A DNA stretch of 64,000 nucleotides from Synaphobranchus kaupii (Eukaryota; Chordata; Actinopteri; Anguilliformes; Synaphobranchidae). Numbering within the stretch: position 1 is the stretch's first letter; the number at the start of each line of letters is the position of its first letter. A program made the position numbers and the translations under genes. The DNA lies in assembly GCA_029718625.1 (NCBI GenBank), contig CM056376.1, forward strand, positions 110,589,576-110,653,575. The letters run 5' to 3'. The notes below the pieces were generated by a model. The model was not told the DNA's origin. It worked only from the letters and a program-made list of their open reading frames with translations, and did not search any database. Positions 49,093-60,403 of the stretch are shown piece by piece.

Positions 49093-50103
49093 GGCCCTGC
49101 AGGAATGGAATTGCCCGCCAATGATGATGGAGTATGACGCAATATGACAATACTTTTTTTTGGAAAAACTGACTTATTACCCTCACTCTACTCAATGCTT
49201 TTGCATATTTATTAAGTAAGTTTCATATTTGTTTGGGACGGTTTCCCTGCCAGATTGAATAGCTTAATGAATTTCTTCATGCTGTCACATGAGCCTGTTT
49301 CTGTGCTTGTTTGCGAGGGTGGATGGGGATGTGAGTTTTGGCTGCTTGTACTGTAGTCCAATGATACCATGCGGACAAAGGGCCATGATCCTGCACACAA
49401 AGTGTGTTGTTAGTACTCTCCACATGACCAGTATTGTCTCAGCTCAACCCATAGCCCAACACGAGCTCACGTTATAGTCCTGGGGAGCTTCATTTGCACA
49501 ATAGGCATATGTCCAGTCAGGAATAAATCTTAATAACTGAGTAATCTTACGTTGTGTTCTCACAGCGAGCAACTTTGGTCGCCCAGTTGCTGGAAGTCCA
49601 TTCATGCCATATGAAATGTGAAGATATGCTTATTACTGGGGCACAATAATTCTCGCTCTTCCTCCGGCGCTTCCTCCGGCGTAAATAAAGTAGGGCGACA
49701 GCTAGCAGTTTTTTTTTTCGGTTCATTTCCAAAAGTGGTAATATACATACATCTATGTATCTAGATAGAGAGATAAAGATCGCTACCTCGCGACGAAGAT
49801 AGATATAGCCGTTATAAATATGTCGTTATATACGTATGTCTTCGTTATATGAAGGCTAACTTATTTCTGTTCATCAAAAAATTGTAGCTGCATGAGCTGA
49901 CTTGGATGACACACCAGAAGCTCTTGCCCGGCCCCCGCCTAGTAGACTTGACCGCCCAGCAACCAAGTTGCTCGCTGTGAAAACGCGGCGTTACACATCT
50001 CATTAATGCCCGGATGCAACGGATATGGCATTTCATTGTGTTACTGAGAAACACTTGTGTGTGGAAGGGGCAGCCATTAAAGAAAACTACCCTGTTGCTG
50101 CGG
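49093..50103. other. Non-coding, nothing recognised
   Basis: No gene seen. tcctccggcgc-type sequence is duplicated at 49660-49681. Confidence 0.5.
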
Positions 50104-50395
50104 TCTAGCAGGGCACATACTGGTGTTAGAGGGGTATAGCAGGGCACATACTGGTGTTAGAGGGGTTTATCATGGCACATACTGGTGTTAGAGAGGTCTA
50201 GCAGGGCACATACTGGTATTAGAGGGGTCTAGCATGGTGCATACTGATATTAGAGGGGTATAGCAGGGCACATACTGGTGTTAGAGGGGTCTAGCAGGGC
50301 ACATACCGCTGTTAGAGGGGTATAGCAGGGCACATACTGGTATTAGAGGGGTCTAGCATGGTGCATACTGGTGTTAGAGGGGTATAGCAGTGTGT
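50104..50395. repeat. 31-bp tandem repeat, about 9 copies
   Basis: Unit t(c/a)tagcagggcacatactgg + tgttagagggg repeats every 31 bp with point changes (tctagcatggtgcatactg variants). It ends at the LINE tail. Confidence 0.92.
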
Positions 50396-50494
50396 ATATG
50401 TTTAAGTTTAAGTTTATTGGAATTTAAAATGCTTTTTACACAAAGGTCACAATACACTCTGCAAGAGCAAAAAAAGTGAGTTTTAAGCCTTGTT

Positions 50495-51897
50495 TTAAAA
50501 GTAGAGAATGACTCTGCATCCCTGACATGGGCCGGCAGACTGTTCCACAGAAGAGGGGCTCTGTATGAAAAGGCTCTGCCACCTACTGTTTGTTTTTTTA
50601 ATTTTGGGGATCACAAGATGTGCTGCATATTGGGAACGGAGAATACATGTGGGAACATAAGGTGTGAGCAGGTTGAAAAGATATGAAGGGGCTAGACCAT
50701 GAAGTGATTCATAAGTCAACAGCAGTATTTTAAAATCAACTCTAAATTTGATAGGTAGCCAATGAAGGGATGCAAGGACTGGGGTAATGTGTTCTGATCT
50801 CCTAGTTCTGGTCAAGATTCTAGCAGCTGTGCTTTGAATGAGTTGCAAATTGGGACAGCCAGATAATAGGGCGTTGCAATAATCTAGCCTAGAAGAAACA
50901 AATGCATGAACAAGCTTCTCAGCATCACTCAAAGAAAAGAAATGCCGGATTTTGGCAATGTCCCTTAGGTGAAAATAGGCAGATCTTGAGACAGACTTGA
51001 TGTGTAAGTCCAATGTCAAATCAGGATCAATCACTACACCTAGATTTTTCACCAATGTTTTTGGTAGTACTGTGCAGCCATTGAAATTGAATGCAAGATT
51101 AGCTAAATTAGTTCTGTCTATTTTAGGACCAATAATCATAATTTCGGTTTTGTCTGGATTAAGGAGAAAGTTAGTTGTCATCCATTTTCTGATGTCTTCA
51201 ACACAGGCCTCTAAGGTTGCCAGGTGGGGTACCATGCCTGGTTTCACAGAAACATACAACTGCGTGTCATCCGCAAAAAAAATTATTTTATATTGTGCTT
51301 ATGGATGATATAGCATGTAAAGGGAAAACAAACAAAGGACTGAGGACAGAGCCCTGTGGGACCCCGCATTTGACCCTACAGTAGTCTGAGGATGTATCAT
51401 TGACATGAACAAACTGAAATTTGTTTGTTAGATACGACCTCAACCATTGGAGAGCTTTTCCACAAATTCCTACGCACTTATTAAGTCTATGTAAAATAAT
51501 TTCATGGTCTACAGCAGGGGTAGGGAACCCTGGTCCTGGAGAGCCGCAGGGTCTGCTGGTTTTAGTTGTTACTCCCCACTTAATTGATCAATTAAAGCAG
51601 TTGATTACACAGTTAACTCACCTCACCTTGTTTCTTTGGTCTAAGTAGTTGCTGTATTTAAGGTGAAAACAAAAACCAGCAGGACCCTGTAGCTCTCCAG
51701 GACCAGAGTTCCCTACCCCTGGTCTACAGTATCAAATGCTGCACTGAGATCAATCAAGACAAGGACAGATGTTGAATTCTGATCTGAGGCTGAAAGGAGA
51801 TCACTAAGGACCTTAACAAGGGCTGTCTCTGTGCTGTGATGGGGCCTGAACCCAGACTGAAAACTTTCATAAATATAATTAATCTTCAGAAAGTGAG
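50495..51897 (-). pseudogene. L2-like reverse transcriptase remnant
   Basis: Minus-strand reading, in order: [20 protein letters not shown] (about 51860-51800), [12 protein letters not shown] (about 51750-51730, then split by the MITE), a VPQGSVL-like block near 51355, LNPDKTEIMIIGPK, NLGVVIDPDLTLDLHIKSVS, SSRLDYCNALLSGCPN, HITPVLASLHWLPI and LHGLAPSYLFNLL. These are L2-clade ORF2 signatures. A frameshift near 50560 scrambles the last residues, and the FADD zone is disrupted, so it is dead. Confidence 0.85.
51515..51721. mobile_element. hAT MITE, 207 bp, inside the LINE
   Basis: Ends caggggtagggaaccctggt and ...cagagttccctacccctg are inverted. A perfect 8-bp duplication gtctacag (51507-51514, 51722-51729) fits nTnnnnAn. 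Removing it restores the LINE reading AAFDTVDHEII, which proves it arrived after the LINE. Confidence 0.95.
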
Positions 51898-51924
51898 TTG
51901 TTTAGCTATAGTTATTTGGCTATA

Positions 51925-51979
51925 TACCTATGTGTGTGTTTGTGTGCAAGTGTATACGTGTATGTGTGTGTGTGCATGC

Positions 51980-52010
<31 letters not shown>

Positions 52011-52018
52011 TGCATGCA

Positions 52019-52070
<52 letters not shown>

Positions 52071-52092
52071 CATGCATGCATGTCTGTGTGTA
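51925..52092. repeat. (GT)n microsatellite with tgcatgca blocks
   Basis: GT dinucleotides with embedded (tgca)n blocks. Cys/Val-rich frames across it are artefacts. Confidence 0.95.
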
Positions 52093-52546
52093 TTCCACAA
52101 CCCCTCTTTCTTGATAAAAGCTCTTAGCACCTCGAGTCCCATGTGCATTTTATGGTGTGAATCAATCATCTCTTCCATGCTCCAGTACAGATTCTGTTTC
52201 CTAACCATTCCATTTGCTGGCCTTTTTGGGGGAGAGCACTTTGGGGTGAGCGAAGAAACGCTGGCATAGTCTTAGATTTCACATCATTTCAGTCTCACAG
52301 TGACCTTTGGCTGCACGCTTGGAAATGTATTTCTTATATTACCGCAGAAAGTAAAACACTCTGGGCTGAGAACCACACGCACTGAATTCATTTGTTATTT
52401 TCTGTCCTCCATCCAAGTGTCCCACTGGTGAAGCTACAGTAATTGTTTGGAATATTTTACTGTTAATTCCTTCTTAATTTATCAGCCATCGCTTGCTATG
52501 TTATGTATATATATATATATATATACACACACACGCACACGTTGTA
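52093..52546. other. Non-coding, ends in TA/CA run
   Basis: No gene seen. A (TA)n(CA)n tract at 52505-52536 precedes the next MITE. Confidence 0.5.
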
Positions 52547-53275
52547 CAGACGTGCTCAAATTTGTTGGTACCCCTGGTAAAGATGGGTAAAAATTGTTAT
52601 AAAAAATTCACCGTTTGGTGAATTAGCTTAATCTCACACTGAAAAAAATGTGAAAAATCCAACCTTTAATTGACATTAATTTATTATGAGAAAAAAAAAT
52701 CCCTCATCAAGAAATTATTATTTTTAACAAAACCATGTTGGCCACAATTATTAGTACCCCTGAATTTATATATTGAATAAAGTAATAATTTGAAATGTTT
52801 GGTCGCATATCTTTGCATGCCATGACTTCCTGATGTCTGTGACCCAACAACATCAAAAGACTCTTGATATCTTATTTTCTGGTACTCTTACAAGCGATAC
52901 TAAATGTCTCTGCATTTGAATGGATCTCTATGGGAATTGGGGGGTGGGACTAGATTTAGCTGTAAATTACACTGTAACAGTATGGAACACATGGTTGGCT
53001 AAATGGCTCTAAGTCATCAAGGGTCTGATGTATCTTAAACCATCACTTTGCTGCCAGAAATACAGTATATATGGATGGATAACTTGAATGGTTTGTTAAA
53101 AATAATTATTTCTTGATGAGGGATTTTTTTTTCTCATAATAAATGAACGTCAATTAAAGATTGGATTTTTCTAATTTTTTCAGTGTGAGATTAAGCTAAT
53201 TCACTAAACGGTGAATTTTTTATTACCCTTTTTACTCATCTTTACCAGGGGTACCAACAAATTTGACCACGTCTG
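52547..53275. mobile_element. Tc1-type MITE with cagacgtgctc ends, 729 bp
   Basis: Ends cagacgtgctcaaatttgtt and ...caaatttgaccacgtctg are inverted, flanked by TA (52545-52546, 53276-53277). The subterminal about 200 bp on each side are also inverted copies (aaaattcaccgtttggtgaa / inverse). The centre, about 52795-53075, is one half of the shared module also seen at 18.9 and 54.3 kb. No coding frame. Confidence 0.88.
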
Positions 53276-53336
53276 TATATGTGAGCATCTGCTTATATGC
53301 ATGTCTATGTTTGTGTATGTGTGTGCGTATTTGTGC

Positions 53337-53371
<35 letters not shown>

Positions 53372-54150
53372 TGTGTGCATGTGCACGTTTGTACATTTTA
53401 CCTTCATCTTCTTTGAAGGCAAAATGAATTCCATCACACAATGTCTTAGATGTGGGTATGAGAGCCCAGAATAATGATGAGTGCCCTCAGTGTACAAGCC
53501 ACAGCTGCTGCCTGAAGTAGGACATTAAATGATGATAAAACAGACATAACTGGATTTAGATAAGATTCCCTCTGACAACACATGAAATACAGACCTGGGA
53601 TGGAGACCTTTTCTTTTTTGGACTTTTTGAACACATGATAATTCAAAGAAAAAGAGAGAAAGACAATCTCCTGAGTGAAAAAAAACACAGCTAATGACGT
53701 GTGCAAACTGGACCGAGCCTTAATGATATAAGGCGGTCTGTAATCTTTGTTGTGCGGATGCTGTTATATTGTGTTTGGACTGGCAGCTGTGGAAGCTGTG
53801 CTATGCCGTCAGAGGCGGAACTAATAAATAAGATTGCCCGCTCGTACGGCAGGGCGGCTTCTATTGAAACAACACTCTTTCTAGGTCACTGCAATAAATA
53901 AGCTAAATCACAGCAAAGTAATCGGGTTTCTGTCACTCAGTCCCCGTGGAACAGTGGGTCCGATCAAGATCTAAATGGTTTAGCCATTTTGTTTGGCAGG
54001 GGTAAATAACATTATGTTGTCCGTGAAACAAGATATGGTGTTTTTTTAATTTTTTAAATGAACTGCCTTGACAAAATCTAACATACGATTGATATACAGA
54101 AATGATTAGATGAAAGAAGGGGACTCAGTGAGAGACAGGTCTGTGTGTGG
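53276..54150. other. Non-coding with (GT)n at 53336-53372
   Basis: A GT tract follows the MITE. The rest has no recognised gene. Confidence 0.5.
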
Positions 54151-54250
54151 AATGAGGAAAATATATAAATATATATATTTTATATATTTTATATATATAT
54201 AAGAATAATATAAAAATAAAATATATAAAATAAATATAATTTTAAATATG
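54151..54250. repeat. AT-rich low-complexity tract
   Basis: Almost pure A/T (tatata and aaaata stretches) leading into the foldback. Confidence 0.85.
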
Positions 54251-54899
54251 TGGTCGCATATGCTTTGCATGCCATGACTTCCTGATGTCTGTGACCCAAC
54301 AACATCAAAAGACTCTTGATATCTTATTTTCTGGTACTCTTACAATCGATACTATAACGTCTCTGCATTTGAATGGATCTCTATAGGAATTGGGGGGTGG
54401 GACTATATTTAGCTGTAAATTATGCTGGAACAGTATGGAATACATGATTGGTAAAATTGCTATAAGTCATCAAGGGTCTGATGTATCAAACAAGCCTCAA
54501 ACCATCACTCTGCTGCCAGATATGCAGTAGATATGGATGGATCACTTTAAGGGTTGTTTCTCCTGACAAAGTTTCCTATTGAACTCTATGGAAAAATAAG
54601 TCATGAGAAGAAACCCTTCAAGTTATCCATCCATATCTACTGTATTTCTGGCAGCAGAGTGATGATTTAAGGCTTGTTTGATACGTCAGACCCTTGATGA
54701 CTTAGAGCCATTTAGTCGACCATGTGTTTCCATACTGTTCCAGTGTAATTTACCCCCCAATTCCCATAGAGATCCGTTAAAATGCAGAGACGTTATAGTA
54801 TCGATTGTAAGAGTACCAGAAAATAAGATATCAAGAGTCTTTTGATGTTGTTGGGTCACAGACATCAGGAAGTTATGGCATGCAAAGGATATGCGACCA
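54251..54899. mobile_element. 649-bp foldback module
   Basis: Starts tggtcgcatatgctttgcat and ends with its inverse (gcaaaggatatgcgacca). The two arms, about 300 bp each, match at roughly nine bases in ten by eye. The centre around 54560-54612 is tttctcctgac...gaactctatgg. The same half-arm occurs singly in other MITEs of this window. Confidence 0.9.
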
Positions 54900-54910
54900 A
54901 ATATTAAAAA

Positions 54911-55153
54911 TTTAAAGGCACAGTCAACTTAGTCTACGTAAACTTCTGACCCACTGGAATTGTGATATAGTGAATTAAAAGTGAAATAATCTGTCTGTAA
55001 ACAATTGTTGGAAGAATTACTTGTGTTATGCACAAAGTAGATGTCCTAACTGACTTGCCAACACTATAGTTTGCTAACATGAAATCTGTGGAGTGGTTAA
55101 AAATAGTTTTAATGACTTCAACCTAAGTGTATGTAAACTTCTGACTTCAACTG
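54911..55153. mobile_element. Right part of a cagttgaa-type Tc1 MITE
   Basis: Matches the right two thirds of the type at 18671-19138 in mixed order, ends ...aacttctgacttcaactg, and is followed by TA (55154-55155). Its left end is missing; the 649-bp foldback lies where the interior should be. The two probably form one rearranged element. Confidence 0.75.

Positions 55154-55190
<37 letters not shown>
55154..55190. repeat. (TA)n microsatellite
   Basis: TA run starting at the end of the MITE. Confidence 0.95.
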
Positions 55191-55193
<3 letters not shown>

Positions 55194-55210
55194 ATTTTAT
55201 TTTTATTTTT

Positions 55211-55264
55211 TTTCTCCTGACTCATTTTCCTATTGAACTCTATGGAAAAATTAGTCAGGAGAAA
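55211..55264. other. Isolated foldback core hairpin
   Basis: tttctcctgac / gtcaggagaaa (11 bp) enclose cattttcctattgaactcta..., the same core as the centre of the foldback at 54251-54899. Confidence 0.8.
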
Positions 55265-56119
55265 CAACCCTTAACCCTATTTACTTTGACCCTTCAGAGG
55301 CAATTTCCTCCTGGTTTCTACTAGTTTTATTTAAATGTCAATATCTAAAAAAAATATTCCCTGCACATCCATGGTTTTAAGTTCGAACTGAAGAAGAAGC
55401 TGTATCATTCAGAAATTTGCTACAGAATACATTTATTTCAGAATAGTCACATAGAGTATATATATAATAACCATAACATACGCCGCCTAATGTATTTAAA
55501 TACGTTTAAAAAAGAACGTACGAAAGCGCGTGTGTATTCACACAAGTACAGCAACGTATTTCAGCCCTAAGTGCGAGGGGTGGTCGCTGAGGAAATGTCG
55601 ACTGTACGGGACTTTGGCGAAATATAACAAGATAAACTCTTCAGGGTTCATCACAAAACAGCTGTAGCTGAATATACTGGTAAGTACTTGGTGTCTTAAA
55701 CATATTTATACGAGAGATTTTTGAGAAAAAAATTAGGTGTCTTCTAAACCGAAAGTGCATCAGGTACTGTATATAGTACAGTAAGCAAGGGAAAACGGCG
55801 ATTGCTCATTTGTACAACGTTTTAAAAAAATATTATTGTTTCTATACGTGAACATGATTTTCTTAGCGTGTATAAACGGTGCATTTTATGCATTTTACAG
55901 TCTGTGGCTGTAGCCAGAGGAGGGTCGTAAGTGCTTTGGGCTATTAATAACGCCCTCCTAATTTATTGCACTGCAGTGTAACTGGAGAAGCTGAGGTTTT
56001 CGCAAGGTTTTTCTGCGTCAAAATTTACGGGGTTTTCTTAAAGCTGTAGTTTATATTTTCAGATGAACATGAATACTGTAATTGAGATGCATGCGTCTCA
56101 ACCAATAGGGGTGAAGTTT
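55265..56119. other. Non-coding, nothing recognised
   Basis: No gene recognised. Some CpG-containing sequence lies at 55490-55620. Confidence 0.45.
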
Positions 56120-56363
56120 TATAAAAAATTCACCATTTGGTGAATTAGCTTAATCTCACACTGAAAAAATTAGAAAAATTGATTACACAGGAATAGTATG
56201 GAACACATAGTTGGCTAAATGGCTGTAAGTCATCAAGGGTGTGAGCTATCAAACGAGCCTCAAACCAACACTCTGCTACCAGATATGCAACAGACATGGA
56301 TGGATCACTATAACCCTTTTTACTCATCTTTACCAGGGGAGCCAATAATAGTGGAGGGCACTG
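56120..56363. mobile_element. Left-truncated cagtgccctcc-type MITE
   Basis: Carries aattcaccatttggtgaatt and part of the shared module (agtatggaacacatagttgg, aagtcatcaaggg). It ends in aatagtggagggcactg followed by TA at 56364. The left terminus is absent. Confidence 0.8.
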
Positions 56364-57899
56364 TATATACGTATATATATATATATATATATAATGTTAT
56401 TTATGTGGTTCATGATATCAATGCAGGCACATTAGAGACAGTGAGAATGTCCATGAAAAAATCTAAGGACTGCTCAGCACTTTAATTTCTGTCTGTTAAT
56501 ATCAGTCTGTTTGGTCTTTCTGTCAGACTGACATTATTATGATTATTATGCTCATGACAACAAGGATAATGGCAATGAAAACGGTGATGATGATGATGAT
56601 GATTATTGTTGTTGTGTAGTAGGCCTAGTAGTAGTAGAATAAGTCTTAATAATCATATAATCAAAAGAAAAGCAGAAAGAATTATAAAAACATCATCAGA
56701 AAAGTAAACTAATTTATTTTACAGTCTCCAGGCATGGGGCCTCTGATCTCAGGTCAGTTAATGTGTTGAGGAGCGGCGTGTGCCCTGTCATTTGTTATTC
56801 TGTGAACCGAATCGCGGGAGAAATGGATTTACGCGCCTGCCCTCCGCAGGAACGAAGGTCAGCCGTCGCAGCTGAGGCGCCGTGTTTCATGTGCAGAGAC
56901 GGTGATATTAGCCTACAGTACGGTACGGAAGGAAATGGAAAAAGTGCAAAAACAAAGAGAGAAATAAAAACAGGCGCCGGGTTTTCATTTAGCCTATGTG
57001 TTAGTTGGAGGGAGGGGGCGTGGGGAGCCATTGCGCATTAGGAGAGAGCAGGAACACTATGGTTATTTATTTTAGATCCTGCGATGCTTATAACCACACA
57101 GTTTTTTTTGACGCCAGAAGTAAAGGTTTAGCAGTGGGATTGTTTAAAATGAGACAATTTCACTTCCCTTGACCTCGGCATCCTGCATGATTAGTTTAAT
57201 CTTCTGGTTGTTATTTCCCCGACACTACAGACGAAGGCACAATGGATTGTTCAGTGTGAGCATAGGCTGCCATCTTAACCCCCCCCCCCCCCCCCCCATA
57301 AAAAAGGCAGTCTTCAGTCTCCATTGCCTCTCAACTTTCAAAAGGGAAGTAATGACCTGTAAATCTATTTCATGTGTTTCCACTTTCAAGAAAAAGAGGG
57401 TATGTTTATTAATTTATTTAGCTCTTGTAGCGCTAATATAGGAACTCCTGGGACGAAGGCGTACTGAAGGAAGTAAGCGAAAGGCTGTCCGGCGTTCTCT
57501 GTAGTCTATAGTGTGCTGGGGAACAAAATGTACAGTAGGCTCGGCCATATATTTTTTTTGTTACTTTTCCCGGCCTTTGTTCAATACGGAAGAAATGTTT
57601 AAAGTTTTAAGTACAATATTTGGTTTGGAAACCTCCAGTTGGATGTTTTCTCCAGAATAGGCTGTCCTCTGCTTGCTCCTGGCTGACTGAAACCAAATGC
57701 ATTCATTGCGGTCTTGGAAGAGGGAAAATAAATTGTTTTCTATTTCCTTTTTATGGTCAGACATTTTTATAAACAATGAGAGTTCAAAGCTATTTAAGTT
57801 TAAGTTTTTTTCTTTCATTCCAGAGAAAGACTCACTGTGTTTTCGAGCTCGCTGTACGGTTAGGGCAAAAAGCAAAAGGAAGTAATCTGTGACTACATA
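56364..57899. other. Non-coding DNA, (TA)n, poly(C)
   Basis: TA runs at 56364-56392. A CpG-richer block at 56770-57040 has a 92-codon frame with no family resemblance. A poly(C) run lies at 57280-57297. No gene can be supported. Confidence 0.45.
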
Positions 57900-59430
57900 C
57901 ACTACTCACAAAAAGTTAGGGATATTCGGCTTTCGGGTGAAATTTCAGGATGAACCTAAAATGCACTATAACCTTTACAGGTGAAATTAATTTGACCTTC
58001 TCTAATCTTTTGAATGCACATGTCCAACTATTCAATGTTTCAGTACTTTTTGCACAACTTGCTGTTCTCTAACAAGGAGCTGAACGGCAAAATTCACAAC
58101 AGGTGTTTGATCCATGAATCGACCAATAAATTTCCTGGTTCAATTAGAATTGGTATTTAAACAGTCCTCTTCATCATGCTGTTCACATTTTGACATCATG
58201 AGACCAAGACGACACCTAACAATTGATCAACAGTACCTCGCCATTGCGAGGCTTCAAACAGGATGTTCTCAGAGGGAAGTTGCCACTGAGCTTAGAGTGT
58301 CACAGAGTGTCATCAGCAGGTTGCAACAGAGATACAGAGAGACTGGAAGAGTCACAGAAATGCATAGAAGTGGACGTCCTTTGGCCACATCCCACACTGA
58401 TGACCGCTTCATTGTGAACAGTGCCCTGCGGAACCGGATGATGAATGCCACTCAACTCCAGGCACATTTAAGGGAGGTGAGAGGCACCCAAGTGTCACGT
58501 CAGACCATTCGAAACCGTTTACATCAGCGTGGTCTGCGTGCTAGACGACCTGCAAGGGTACCTGACCACACCACCAGGCACAGGCGTCATCGTCTTGCAT
58601 GGGCCAGGGAGCATTTACGCTGGACGAGGGACCAGTGGGCCTCAGTGCTGCTCTCTGATGAAAGTCGATTCACGTTGAGCAGAAATGATGGCCGCCAACG
58701 ATGTTGGAGACGTCAAGGAGAGCGCTATGCATCAGCCACTGTTGTCACCAGACGACCCTTTGGTGGTGGCGGTGTTACAGTGTGGGCAGGTGTGTCTAGT
58801 CAATACAGAACTGCCCTACACTTTGTGAATGGTACAGTGACAAGCCCATACTACCTGAATAACATCATTAATCCAGTCATTGTGCCCCTGCATGAACAAC
58901 ACAGGCCTAATTTCATCTTCATGGAAGACAATGCTCCAGCTCATTGAGGTCGCATCATTAGGGAAAGGCTGCTGGAGACTGGGGTACCTCAAATGGAGTG
59001 GCCTGCACTTTCTCCAGACCTGAATCCCATAGAAAACCTATGGGATCAGCTGACTCACCGTGTAGAGGCTCGTAACTCTGTACCCCAGAACCTCAATGAC
59101 CTGAGGGCCGCCCTTCAAGAAGAGTGGGATGCCATGCCTCAGCAGACAATAAGTCGACTTGTGAACAGCATGAGACGTCGTTGTCAAGCTGTAATTGATG
59201 CTCAAGGGCACATGACAAGTTATTGAGACATTGACATTTTTGTTGTGGTATACCCACCACTGTTGTTGGCTTTTGTTTCAATAAATTGTTTGAGATGAGG
59301 AAATCACCATTGCATGCTTCTACTTAAATGCCCTACTTTCATGATACGTATAATATCACTGTAGCGTGAACTTACATTTTCCATAAATTTCACCCGAAAG
59401 CCAAATATCCCTAACTTTTTGTGAGTAGTG
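57900..59430 (+). mobile_element. Nearly intact Tc1 element, 1531 bp
   Basis: 46-bp inverted repeats (57900-57945 and 59385-59430; cactactcacaaaaagttag...) differ at one base. TA lies on both sides (57898-57899, 59431-59432). It has the full-length layout of an autonomous Tc1 element around a 342-codon transposase gene. The high similarity of the ends suggests a recent insertion. Confidence 0.95.
58198..59226 (+). pseudogene. Tc1 transposase with a single nonsense codon
   Basis: The ATG at 58198 opens a frame that is complete to the TAG-free C-terminus at 59226, except for TGA at 58945-58947 (codon 250). N-terminal paired [23 protein letters not shown] (24-43) and [15 protein letters not shown] (99-113), with GRP motif SGRPLATS (58-65) between them. 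Catalytic DD34E: Asp154 (LLSDESRF), Asp244 (FMEDNAPAH) and Glu279 ([12 protein letters not shown]). The stop directly follows APAH, where the family usually has Arg, so a C-to-T change at a CpG (CGA to TGA) is the likely cause. The truncated 249-aa product lacks the last catalytic Glu. No other frameshift was seen. Confidence 0.92.
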
Positions 59431-59432
59431 TA

Positions 59433-60403
59433 TATTCTTCAGTTTTTTTTTATTTTTCTGAGAACAAATTCAGGATGCACTGCATTCTGAAAGAATAACA
59501 AATGAAAATGAAGAGAAAAGATGGTGTGGAAAACTGTCACTCCGTAAAAATAGTATAGGACACAGTGTCGTGGTGCATTAGGACAGCGTTAGGGTGTGGG
59601 ACAGCCGGTTTTTGGCACAAACTAAAATTCTAAATAACATTAAATGCAGTGCTTCTTTTCTTTGCCATTTTTCCTAAATCGAAATGGATTTTTGCAGGTT
59701 TGATTCCTGATCCGAGCATATGTCACCTTTGATCGAGGTGACAATGCTTCAATATCAAGCTGTACAAATGGATTCTATGTAGAAAAAAGGCTATGCAAAT
59801 TGCACTACACAAGACTGTATGATAAGCAAACGGTTTCGTATTCAGGGTGACTGATTCTGGCAGATTTGGATTCTGATAATTCCTCTGTTAGCAGGCAGGG
59901 ACATTACCCAAAGATAGCTTCAGTACTAAGTGCAGTCACCCCTGGACCATTGCTTAAAAGCAGGCAGTGAGATCCTGGGAAGGTGATCCTTATAAGAACA
60001 TGCATTCCTACACTAGTAATGGTTAAAGCACGAGTACAACTTTCACAAGGTCGCGAGGAATCACAACTGACTGAAGATCCTTGAGATTTTTATTATTATT
60101 ACTGACTTATATTGACAACCATAACCAGCTCTGGTGGACGGTGATGTGCATGCACAGAAACGAGCATGCTTTTTAGTCTCAGTTCAGTTGATGTGAATCA
60201 TGACTGAAGAGTAGCAATGGGTCACCCCTGATTGACAGAACAGGAGTGCCGCCATGTTGTATTCGTTTCCCTGTAATGGTCACTGTGGGTCTGAAGGGGA
60301 AACACGGAGAGTCCAGGCTTTGTTTTAGGACTTAAAAGTAAAGCTTTGAGTTTTGTGTTCCTTGTTATTGTTCCTCCCTTTATCTGAGTTGACAGAAACT
60401 GTC
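59433..60403. other. Non-coding, nothing recognised
   Basis: No gene or repeat family recognised up to the gap. Confidence 0.5.

Larger units (their letters stand above)
50397..51900 (-). mobile_element. L2-like LINE remnant, interrupted
   Basis: On the minus strand it ends in (cttaaa)n-type repeats (50400-50415) and carries the C-terminal two thirds of ORF2. A 207-bp MITE interrupts it at 51515-51721. The 5' end stops near 51900 before a GT microsatellite. Confidence 0.85.

Noticed and set aside
47518..49137. 539-codon open frame rich in Pro, Thr and Asn
   Set aside because: It lies entirely on a 22-bp minisatellite whose unit lacks stop codons; the residue pattern only reflects the phase-shifting repeat, with no start context, domain or codon bias of a gene.
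56763..57041. 92-codon frame in a GC-richer block
   Set aside because: No recognisable domain, splice context or codon pattern; not enough to call a gene.
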